NCBI GenBank assembly: GCA_036345935.2 | Contig: JADWOT020000009.1 | Coordinates: forward strand, 1,874,287 to 1,938,286 | Source: Taenia hydatigena | Lineage: Eukaryota > Platyhelminthes > Cestoda > Cyclophyllidea > Taeniidae | DNA length: 64,000 nucleotides | Reading direction: 5' to 3' | Shown: one piece after another, positions 35,193 through 44,644 of the stretch | Layout of the letters: each line of letters begins with the position of its first letter | Numbering within the stretch: position 1 is the first letter of the stretch | Notes under the pieces: model-generated | What the model was told of the DNA's origin: nothing | What the model saw: only the letters and a program-made list of their open reading frames with translations | Databases searched by the model: none | Position numbers and translations under genes: made by a program

Positions 35193-37796
35193 GGCACAAA
35201 CGTGAAAAGAAGGCACGGAGATCGCGAGGAATGATGAAAGCACGCGTAAGCAAACGAATCATCACCCACCGTGGGGATCGAACGCCCACACCACTCAGCA
35301 ACCCCCAACAATTCGTCCAGCCAAATGCCCACCACCGCCCCACAAACACCATCACGACCCCCATCTGACGTCTAATGCTAAGCCAAATCTGCGCAACAGT
35401 AACCACATTTCCCACGTAGAAGTACAACACCAAGAGTCACGAAAACCATTTATTACTACCGGTATTCCTGAAGGAACTACAACACTACGAGAAGGGACAC
35501 AGAAGTGCAGACACCTCACGAGCCAGCACTATACACGACGCGTCTAAGCACCACACTTGAAGACATAGAGATTGCACTCCTTCGTCGACTTGAAGTACAC
35601 CTTCAAGCTGGACAGCTGCACCCCTGTCGCGAGTGCATCGTTCGGTGGGTAGACAACCAACGGGACCAGGAACGAGCAATCCGACGAAAAGTCCAACACC
35701 GAGCTCCCTCCGTCAGTCCCCACCATCACAACCACGATGCTGTCGAAACCAATTGCACTGCGCATGAACACCTCCACGTTCTGTGCCTGCAACACCATTA
35801 CCAACAAAGGTCAACTCGTACCTAAGCAAAACCCACACCCACAACACAGCAGAATACAAACCACAACCTTAGCCACATTCATCGTGGCGTTCAAAGAACC
35901 CCAAAGGAGGCTTGGATACTCCTTGTGAAGCTGCACCAAAGAGGTGGTCAGATTGAACATACTCGCACCACGACCGGCCGCCAATGCAGTCTGCAGGAGG
36001 AAAATGAAGGATGAGAATGCTCACGAGGACGAGAGAGAAGAGCAAAACAAACCCGCCGCACGCGCATGACCCAGCCTACGTGGGTAGGGGGTGGGCGTGA
36101 ATGTCACATGCACATGCGTGAGCTGACACTTACCTCAACCGTCTCCTCTACTCCCAGTCCCGCAGTGTACGCTCCGTACACCTTACCCACTTTCACCGAG
36201 TCCGAGAAACCCACACCGTGAGAATCCCACGGCATCGGCAAGTGGCTACTCACGTCATCCACAATAGGCAATTCGCCGAACGGATACAACAATTGTGGCG
36301 GCAACGAACTCAACGGACTCCAACCAAGCTCACTTCCGGCGTAAATCACAGGCGTACCTACAAGCGCACCAATCAAAGGAATCACAAAGACACTCAACAT
36401 TGCTCACACCGAAAGCCGCGTTTTCACACCCACAAAGGAACAGAAAGCCAACTCATCGCACAACTCACCCGGCAACAGGAACACCGAGGCAGTCGAATAG
36501 ACACTCGTGTACGGCTTGTTACTCGGCGATGCTACCACCAATGCCAACTGGCTCCGAACAGATGCATCGGTTGAATCCAAATAACTCTGCACTTTGGCAA
36601 CACCACCTCCTTCGCCGTAGCTAAAGAAAAAAACATCAAGATCGCACCAGCATCAACACCAACACCTACAATCCACGGTTGAAGGCGAATTGCCGACTGA
36701 TCACAAGATGCGCTCCCGGAGCCTCCTCCACCCCAAGCAACTTCTCCGCATCCTCCTTCCCCGATGCACCGTACCCAGTGTTGCCAGGGTCGGCGATAAG
36801 CACTCTACAACAAATAACACCTAAGACCACAAATTTCACACCACATTACCTCGAGCGCGAGGTCTCACTCGACACCTCATCCACAACCTTCCGCAACTCC
36901 TGAATCACCGACACCGTCCCGTTCGTGTAGAGCTTGCAGGTGGGGAAGCTGCTCAACCACGCATCCGAGCCACAGGTACCCTCCTCCACAAAGAACGCAG
37001 CATCAGACAGCAAAATGCCATCCACACCCTTGTGCAACCAGAACCGCGTCACGTTCTTCACCTTCTCCATCACCTCGGGCGACTTCAAATTCAAATCCAC
37101 CACACCCGAGCCCTTTCCGTACGTCGAGTAAAACTTCGCACCATTCACCGATTCCGCACTGTCATTGCCCGCGCGGCTCAACTATTGATAGACATTGTCC
37201 AACTACCCACTACTCTATTCTTACCTTGTCAGCGGCCGTAGCTGGCACCAAGTAGGTCGGATGAGCAAGCTCATGATTTAATGGCACCGCATTGAAGTTG
37301 AGCGAGATCACTATCTGCATGCCCTTCTTCTTGAAGCCACGCAACAAAGCACTAAAATCATCCATGGTACCCAGGGCCGGATGAATACTCTCGAAGGTCA
37401 CTTTGGTCACATTCGACAAACTCTTCGGGTACAGTGGTGACATGGGCGTTAAGATGAGAAAGCCAGCACCCACACTCTCCTGGATATAGTCACTGACACT
37501 CAACAAACCTGCATCACAAGCATTGCCTTCTCTGCACACAATCGCAACCTACCTTTCAGATCACCGATCAAATCTCCATCTGAGTCCTTGAACGAGAAGG
37601 GGTTAACCCAGTAGCCAACTTTCGATTGCCAGAACGACTGTACCGGTCGTGGTGGGCATTTCGGCGTGAGCACGATGTAGAGAATGGACACAACTATAAG
37701 ACAGATCCATACAACCCAAAACAACGCAATGAGTGCAATTCGCACCCGACGCCAAATCGGTTGTTCAGCGTCCAACCGTAGCAAATCCTCCTTTGT
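35193..37796 (-). repeat. Near-identical SLC3A tract, copy 2
   Basis: Partner of 28419-31022 at a constant offset of 6,774, with no mismatch seen by eye. The 5' edge (on the coding strand) lies inside exon 1 at codon 38 and keeps the frame. The 3' edge at 35193 abuts a diverged relic of the same sequence. Sequence outside both edges differs from copy 1. Confidence 0.9.
35449..35454 (-). terminator. Polyadenylation signal of SLC3A copy 2
   Basis: AATAAA on the coding strand, about 90 bases past the stop at 35544. It lies inside the identical tract, so it was carried with it. Confidence 0.75.
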
Positions 37797-37907
37797 AAGC
37801 AGAGGATACTCATCCTGAGTTTCTTCCTTGACTTCTTTATGCTTCTCTATGAAAGCAACATCCTCTGCGTTAACAGAATCCCCACCCGCCGTGGAGTGAT
37901 CCATCAT
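35544..37907 (-). CDS. SLC3A2: SLC3A-type amino-acid-transporter heavy chain, copy 2, eight exons
   Basis: Paralogue of the gene at 28770-31133 with the same 615-aa length and exon plan: 37907-37553, 37508-37225, 37181-36850, 36804-36670, 36620-36469, 36357-36134, 35990-35868, 35786-35544. From residue 38 on (transmembrane helix, Cys84, whole amylase-like domain) the two predicted proteins are identical. Residues 1-37 align without gaps but differ at nearly half the positions: MMDHSTAGGDSVNAEDVAFI here against MGDHAIAGGDSANTEEVAYI. The two genes would therefore make proteins with the same ectodomain but different cytoplasmic tails, which could alter trafficking or regulation. The start is ATG at 37907, with a second ATG directly after it. 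A TTTTAG acceptor 14 bases upstream marks a 5' UTR intron or spliced-leader site. The gene looks intact. Confidence 0.92.
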
Positions 37908-37921
37908 CGTTTTGCGGCACG

Positions 37922-37923
37922 CT
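37922..37923 (-). promoter_or_regulatory. Splice acceptor just upstream of SLC3A copy 2 start
   Basis: On the coding strand CATTCCAGTTTTAG lies immediately before CGTGCCGCAAAACG and the ATG. It marks an intron in the 5' UTR or a trans-splicing site. Copy 1 has no acceptor at the equivalent spot, so the two genes may have different 5' ends. Confidence 0.4.
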
Positions 37924-38005
37924 AAAACTGGAATGCTTTATATTATTTGATATTTAGGGTGTGCACGCGGAAGCTTAGGTTGATTATATAAAACAAAAGT
38001 AGAAC

Positions 38006-38025
38006 TTTTTCATGTTGCATAATCC
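38006..38025 (-). promoter_or_regulatory. Upstream word shared with SLC3A copy 1
   Basis: TTTTTCATGTTGCATAAT on the plus strand, about 99 bases upstream of the copy 2 start. It is the counterpart of the word at 31256. The role is inferred only from its retention in otherwise diverged flanks. Confidence 0.35.
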
Positions 38026-38380
38026 TGGTATCTAGACTGCTAACGGTGTTTAAAATATAATAATATTTTTAATGAAGTGGCGATATAATCAGTTTTTGTA
38101 AATTATAAATATTTCGTAATTTATATATAATAAAAGTTAGCTGTGACTAATCGTTTTTTCGATTTTTCAATAATTTTTTTGGTTGATAAATGGTTTTGCT
38201 CATTGATCTTTAATATGTATTTCTTCACGAGTCTCTTCTCATTGTTTATTTTTTTTGTGCACGATGTTTGCGGCCCTGCTTTCCTTTTTTTTAATAGAGA
38301 GATGGGTTGTTTTTATTTTGTTTTCCTACAATTTGGTCCTTGGATGTGGCTGTGTCGACCTCTGTAGAACGACCATTGCT

Positions 38381-38570
38381 GTAGCGTCCGGAGGCCCTCT
38401 GGAAAGGAAGAGATTACCGAATCCTCTAGTAGAAAATATGCATTTAACGGACAGAGAAAAATACGCTACTAGCATGGTTTTGCGGCTAGTCTGTGCAGCT
38501 ATGGCAACACGGCCACCTCTGTGACCTTGTTCGAAATCGGTAGTTCAAACAAACATAGTACTACAACTGT
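38381..38570 (+). repeat. Interspersed ~190-bp repeat, copy A
   Basis: Begins GTAGCGTCCGGAGGC and ends near TAGTACTACAACTG. It shares the internal landmarks of the family: a GGACAGAG word, GGCCACCTCTGTGACCTTG, and GTAGTTCAAACAAACA near the end. It is more diverged than copies D and E in its first half. It lies about 470 bases upstream of the SLC3A copy 2 start. Confidence 0.7.
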
Positions 38571-38706
38571 GATCAGCGATTAGGTTAAAATTTTTATCAT
38601 CCCTCTGGCTTACAAAGCACACTTTAAGGAATATCAATTTTGCACATAATTTACTGGTTCTGGTTTTATTAGGCGCTTTGTGGATCTTGAATTTTTAGCT
38701 ATATTT

Positions 38707-38735
38707 GTAGCGTTCCGAGACTTCCTTTTAGGCCA
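38707..38735 (+). repeat. Interspersed ~190-bp repeat, truncated copy B
   Basis: Only the 5' end is recognisable: GTAGCGTTCCGAGACTTCC followed by TTTTAGGC. After that similarity is lost. It could instead be the displaced start of copy C. Confidence 0.4.
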
Positions 38736-38756
38736 ATGACGGACTAATACTAGTAT

Positions 38757-38940
38757 TGCGTCTTGAGGTTCCCTTGAGACGAAAGAAGGTAGAATACTAT
38801 GGTGTAATATATAGTTCAAGGAGGCAGAGGATATGAGCTGCTGGAATGGGCCGGAGGCCAGCCCACGCAGCTAGGCTAATATGGCCATCTTTGTGACCCT
38901 GACCGAAGCCGACAGTCCAGAAAACAAAGTAGTACAATAG
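38757..38940 (+). repeat. Interspersed ~190-bp repeat, copy C
   Basis: Starts near GCGTCTTGAGGTTCCC and keeps the middle and end of the family: GGCCGGAGGCCAGCCCACGC, ATATGGCCATCTTTGTGACC, then a GACAGTCC word and AAGTAGTACAATAG. The GTA at its 5' end is missing. Confidence 0.65.
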
Positions 38941-39027
38941 CACTATAAGTCCATGTCTTCCTTGAGGACAAAAAGGGCGTATTACTCAGGTGGAATGCGT
39001 GTTTAGCAAAGAGAACGGAATCCGGGT

Positions 39028-39214
39028 GTAGCGTCCCGAGGCTCCCTGAATGCAAAAGAAGGCAAAGTGGCGGGGTAGAATACATATATTCACCGGACAG
39101 AAGGGGAAAAGGCTGCTGGCATGGCTCAGAGGCCAGCCCACGCAGCTAGGGCAATATGGCCACCTCTGTGACCTTGACAGAAAACGGCAGTTCTAACAAC
39201 CAAAGTATTACACC
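39028..39214 (+). repeat. Interspersed ~190-bp repeat, copy D
   Basis: A full-length copy, by eye almost 90% identical to copy E at 59461-59648. Shared features are GTAGCGTCCCGAGGCTCCCT, AAAAGAAGGCAAAGTGGC, TTCACCGGACAGA, AGGCCAGCCCACGCA, GGCCACCTCTGTGACCTTG and GGCAGTTCTAACAA. It has no protein-coding capacity and no terminal inverted repeats that I can see. Confidence 0.8.
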
Positions 39215-40862
39215 GGGTTGCTAAAATGGCCTAGGGGCGGACCTCTGGGCAAAGGCAGAGCGTCCGTTCAAGTTACCGTATACGATACCGACAGCCTGAG
39301 AAGCGAGGCATTACCATATCGACTACTTCTTTACCCATAGCGCTATTATTTAATCTATTTTATTTATTTCGCGTTTGGCTTTTTGATTTTTTGCCTTTAT
39401 TTTAGTGATAAGAGGAAGATCCTCAAATCAGTTTTCAGACATCGCTGCGGCTTTAAAGAGAACATTGGAGACAGCATCAACACCTCGTTTGAAGATAAAA
39501 GGCTACCGTGTTTTTACCGCGATTTCCAGGCCGTCCTTTTGGTTACGTAGAAAAATGTGGCGAAGTATTATGGCTTAGGTTAATTCAGGACTTTCGAATG
39601 ATTTCAATAGTGAGTGATAATGCGTGATGGCACTTTTCTGTCTTTACCATCTCCCTTCCTTCTGCCACTCGTAACCTGTTAGACGGTCAAACATTTTTAC
39701 CTTTTGGAAGTAATATAGCTGCATACGGTAAGGCGGGAATCGTATGTACAACTCACCATTTTGCTTGAGGAGTGCAGGAGTAGAATTCGATCATTTTGAA
39801 CCAAATATAAATTTTTATCCAAATTTGTACTTGGCGCAGATGACCTCGATAAAGTAAACCTGCTTTTGCTGTAATGGTGCAGGTTTCGCCATTTATGCAC
39901 AGTTTTACCATCATTAGAGCAAACAAAATGGTGCTAATTTTACCTCCTACCGCCCCCCCTGCTAATGCCAACTAATGAAATGAACGCATAAATAGCAAAT
40001 TTTACATGCGATTGTCCATAATTCCGAGTTCAAGGTATTACCAATAGTGCCTACGCCGCTTGTGAAAGCAGAGGTGTCCACCAATCTGCCACCAATTTGG
40101 TACTTCTTATTGGGTTCTCCAACATTGTCTCCTTCTTCTCAATCCTTACGGCAAACAGGCATCAAGATGCGACATGGATTCAATCCACACGCATTACTGG
40201 GGAAATAATGGCTTCCACTTCTTTTGTGCCACCTTTAAAGTCTACCGATGCGATAATTAGAAATGAGTTGCGCTCCGTGAGACAAAGGTATCACAAGCAT
40301 CGTTAATACAAAGTGGTCCACTCGATCCCCGACTCGGACATTTAACGATCCGCTTCATCCCTACAATGTCAAGCATTGTGCACGTGTGTAGCAGAATGTT
40401 AACGCAACTGTTATGTAGGACTTTACCTAAAATACACGGAAGTCTAAATGATGTGCCGCTATCGAGTCCCCAGAAAATTTCATTCTCCTGACTCATTCCT
40501 CAATACATTTTTCAAGGCTTCAAAAGTCTTGCTCTCTTTCGGTCCCTGGTTGAATACTAGTCGCTAGGAGGCAAACACCATTTAAAACACACGAATGCAG
40601 GCGAATTGAACAAACTTTTGCCTTCGATAGTGAATCGACCTTACCCACAATTTATACCCATTCAAAAGGCAAGTCGCTTAATTGCGGTCCCCGATTGGAA
40701 TGCCATCTGTTGCTTTGCTTGACAAGGTGCGTCTTTTACACGCGTCGACTTCGCCATTAAATCAGACGACCAGCGGTACGAGGTGCCATCTCCGACCTAA
40801 CCGCAGCCGTCCAACCCCATGTTCTCATGCTTGCACCTAAGTTTCGTCCATCTGAGATCGCA

Positions 40863-40864
<2 letters not shown>
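39215..40864. other. Intergenic DNA, nothing recognised
   Basis: No supported gene or repeat. Open frames of up to about 80 codons on either strand show no domain. Confidence 0.5.

Positions 40865-40893
<29 letters not shown>
40865..40893. repeat. (CA)n microsatellite
   Basis: An uninterrupted run of 29 bases of CA repeat. Confidence 0.97.
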
Positions 40894-40895
<2 letters not shown>

Positions 40896-42819
40896 CAAGG
40901 CTTGTGCTAGGGGGTCCAAGTAAACATCGGCCCAACATCTCAACTGTCGCATTTCCTCGGCCCTGAAACCACCCCTCCCTTACCACCACTAAGTCGAAAA
41001 TGCGTTCAAACTCGAATTCAGTCCGCTGCATAGGTGAAAGGTACTTTGTGAGATGACTGATCTTGTGGAATATGAAACGAACTCTTTTCTAAGGGAACCA
41101 TTTTGTGAACTAGTTTAATATATTTCTTAAGTGATCCCAAATATTATTGAATATTTTCAATTGCTTATACTTTCTTGTAATCCTGCCGTCTTGAGCATCA
41201 AATGAAAATGCAAAAATGCAAGCTTTAATGTAGTGGTAAGTGAAGAATCCAAGGTATTGAAGTCACATACTCCTCTAAGATAAATATTAGGTACTGCCAT
41301 TTAAAAGAGCTGAAAAGATCGTAAGCTTGATCCGGTTGGAACCGATCAAGGTACCCTCCGGGGGCTGAAGGGCAGCATTGAAAATAATGAGATTAAGTGA
41401 CACCGACTCCACTTACTACGATTTGTACTTTGGCGTGATCTTCTCAGCCAACTTTGGAGCCAAGTGATCTGACTACTTCTCTGAAGGAACAAAACATCAA
41501 AAATTCACAAACTTGTGAGCGCAGTTATAACTCATAGGAAATTGAGTGGGCAGCGGCATTTCAAAATCACTGTTTAACAGAGGGAAGTCAAAATCGAGTC
41601 TAAAATTGAGGGAGGCAAAAACTAACTTCGCAATGACGCAGACTAATTAGCTTCTGGAGGCGGTACTTCCAGCCTGCAGAATGGCTCTCTTCATCCTTAT
41701 GAACTGGGATTGCTTCTTACCTTAGGGAAGAGTTGGAGACCCATCTCTTCTGCAAAACTGTTTTAGACTGATAAGCACATTCTAGAGAGTCTTTGCAATG
41801 CTCTTTTTACCCAAAGATCTGCAACCTTCACACTGCTCCTGCTGGCAAACAATCCACTTTTCGGAACATTTCTGTCGTTTTTATCTTCATTGCTGCAAAC
41901 CGACAAATATGCATATCATTGGCACACTAAGCATTCTGACTCACTCAGACACCTCCCAAGTCCACCTTGCGCATTCAAAAATTTAGAAAAACAGTACTCC
42001 ACTGTGCCGTATTTTCAGTTTCGTTCTTAAGAACCTTCGAGATCAACAAAAGCATCATAAATGCATTGGACTCGGGCACGCATCTACGACACTCTCCTCA
42101 CCTCCCTCCTCCCTCTTCCTCTCTCTCCTTCTTATAAAATAGAATTCTGGGCACATCAAAGATATTGCTCCCTGAAATCTACACCGATAATTGAAAGTGG
42201 CTCACTTTTCTAGGAAAAAAAAGATGATTTCTTAAGTCAGAAGAAAATCGTTAATAGCTGATATTTTTAATAACTTTGACATTCAACCGTAGACTTTGCC
42301 TAAGGACGAAGGAAGGCATAATACTAAGATGGAGAATGTATTGTTGACCCACAACGAGTTTAACGAGTAGTGACATGGTCCAAAGGCCCTCATTGACCCG
42401 AAAGCAGAACTGGAAGGTAGGCAAGCAATTAAAGTATCGCAATGACTGTGGTGAAATGGATCAAATGTGGCCTTTTTCATCTGCTTGCGCCTATTTTGGT
42501 ACCGCGATAAGCTCGCGCTGTTCAAAGTCTCTTCCGCTTGGCTCGTGGGGCCGCTTTTTTTTACCGGTGAGCTAAACAAGTGATTTTCAACCATGAAAAG
42601 TCCTGAAAAGTCTTCTAAATATCTGGAATTGAACTTGTGCAGGAGGTTTGGAGGTTTGCAAGGCGATTTTAGTGTTAATTACTTCACACGAAAGGTAAAA
42701 CACCATCTAAAGTAAGTTATAATAAATTTTTGAGGACTTAAGCTAAGTCATTTTGTGAACCGAAAAGAAGAACAACGCAATCGAATAGCAGAGTTCGTTG
42801 GTGCAATGAAAAACTTGGC
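40894..42819. other. Intergenic DNA downstream of the ankyrin-repeat gene
   Basis: No gene is supported. The stretch at 42296-42400 resembles 47560-47640 (AAGGCATAATACT then GTATTG) and shares GTTTAACGAGTAGTG with a stretch near 50927. This suggests a second, diffuse repeat family. No polyadenylation signal for the gene ending at 42820 was identified with confidence. Confidence 0.4.
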
Positions 42820-44177
42820 TTAGTAAGGGTCCCTCGGTGGTAGGCAGTTTAATAGCATTTGACAAATTTCCGAGTTACCGGCCTTCGTGGCAAAAAAGAG
42901 GGCTGTTTCGCAACCACCGCCCCTGGTGGCGAGGACGTCGGCTCCTAAAATACATTTACTAGTTTCTCTAAACAACAAATGGATCCCAACTGCCCTAGAC
43001 AGCTGGCAAATCTCTTAAAGAGTTGTCCCAAAAAAACTTATGAAACCGAATTCAAGTGCTTACCGGCCATTAATAGGGACTCGACGATTGCCGCATCACC
43101 TAGTCTGGCAGCCAACATGAGCGGAGTGCAGCCTAAATCATCTCGATGTTCAGTATTTGCTCCGAGGTGGAGGAAGAAGTTGACAGTGTCCAAGTCACCG
43201 TTAAAGACGGCTGCAAAGAGTGGTGACCTAATGGTGGTGTCAGGGCCGTTGGCACTGGCTCCGTGGTTTACTAAGAGTTGAATCAATGCCCTGTTACCTC
43301 GCATAGCAGCCCATGAAAGTGCTGTGTACAACTCCCTACTACGGTCATACTCAAAGTCTGCAAACTCCAGAAGGTATTCTGCTATCTCAAAGTGTCCCTG
43401 TGGAAGTGAAACAGATGAGTAATGGTATAATGCTTTTGTGTTAGTAAGTAAAGTCTCAAAACTTGTCAGCCATTTAAACATTGAATCCTTTACACACCTG
43501 AGAGCAAGCAAGGATAAGTGGGGATTCGTTTGTAGGATTTACTTGGGGGCCCATTAAAGCACCGAAATTAACCAAATAGCGAACAATTTCGATGTGACCC
43601 CTATAAGCGGCTTGCATTAGAGGAGTACGGTGCTCAAAGGTTCCGCTGGTCAAAGGACCATCGTACTCCAGAAGGAGTTTCACGCAGTACAGTTGGCCTC
43701 GGTCAGCCGCCAGAAATAGGGCAAACTCGCCGGCTGTATTAACTAGGCGAGTATCTGCCCCGTATTGAAGGAGGAGCGCCATCACATCTAGGAAGCCTGC
43801 TTCGGCGGCCACCATAAGCAAGGTTGTCATCGTATTATCAACGAACATATTAGGTGGAGCCTAGGAAGTGAAAACTGAACAAAACCTCTACACAGTTTCA
43901 CTACAAATCCAGAGATAGATTTCATCCGGCAAAGTGACGATCAAGAATGCATCAAAGCAAATAACTACGCATGAAGGTGAGGGCTGAATGGTGAAAGCAC
44001 ATATTCGACAATAGTGATGCGGAGGATGAAAGTGGGGAAAGAAGGAGAGCTTACTCCGTAGCGAAGCATTACCCGAACAGCATCAACATTATTCGTTTTG
44101 ACAGCTGTTATAAGATTTAAATTTCCGAGCCATAAGGCAAATCCACTCGATAAAGTGCTAATCTGTTGCCCTTCGAC
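42820..44177 (-). CDS. Ankyrin-repeat protein, four 3' exons
   Basis: A cytosolic-type ankyrin-repeat scaffold. Minus-strand exons are 44177-44055, 43860-43498, 43397-43064 and 42944-42820 (stop TAA). All are GT-AG and in phase, giving 314 residues. About eight ankyrin repeats follow one another, with typical cores: NLITAVKTNNVDAVRVMLRYG, TTLLMVAAEAGFLDVMALLL, TPLMQAAYRGHIEIVRYLV, SPLILACSQGHFEIAEYLLE, TALSWAAMRGNRALIQLLV, SPLFAAVFNGDLDTVNFFLH, TPLMLAARLGDAAIVESLLM and TALFFATKAGNSEICQMLL. Junctions fall inside or between repeats and restore the repeat register, which supports the model. The first listed exon has no start codon, so a 5' exon is missing. The orthologue cannot be named because long ankyrin arrays resemble one another (ANKHD1, FANK1 and others). 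Confidence 0.85.
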
Positions 44178-44329
44178 CTTCAAAGAAAACAATGATGTAA
44201 CAGTGATTAATCAGTACCATCCATATTATCTAAAGGCAAAAATGAGTTCTTGGGCACAAATATAACCAAGTAATAGTGAATTAGGAAGCCAGCGACAATT
44301 AATCTATCACTGGTCGAGGCAAGTCCAGT

Positions 44330-44644
44330 TTAATCACAACAGCTATAAAATGTTGCAGAAGTGGAGAAAGGACAACTTGTGGGCGTTAAAAGGATAAAGT
44401 AGGAGGCGAAAGCTAGCTGTTCTACCATGTTCTCCGAAGGAGTCACATCAGTGAAATGAGCAGGTTGCCGAGTTATACTCTCGCGAATGCAGACGGAGAG
44501 CTTGATTCCGTTTAAATAGCGTCTATTTGGGCTGATATACGCATAAACGCTAAAGGTGCCTCCGCTTTTGGTAGCCCCTCTACGGTAGCATCCTCTGGAT
44601 GACCTGCTACCGCTTCTGTTGCCACCTGGGCTCTGTAAGGGCAT
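44330..44644 (-). CDS. Possible 5' exon of the ankyrin-repeat gene
   Basis: A minus-strand frame opening with ATG at 44644 (MPLQSPGGNRSGSRSSRG) and rich in Gly, Ser and Arg, directly upstream of the first ankyrin exon. Donor-like sites in the right phase occur after the codons for TPSENM (GTAGAA) and AHFTD (GTGACT). Either would join to VEGQQIST in the next exon. I cannot tell which is real, or whether the true first exon lies further away. Confidence 0.3.
   Translation of the reverse strand: MPLQSPGGNRSGSRSSRGCYRRGATKSGGTFSVYAYISPNRRYLNGIKLSVCIRESITRQPAHFTDVTPSENMVEQLAFASYFILLTPTSCPFSTSATFYSCCD

Noticed and set aside
38501..38560. B-box-like GTTCGAAATC in repeat copy A as evidence for a tRNA-derived SINE
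   Set aside because: Copies C, D and E lack the word at this position, so it is not a family feature.
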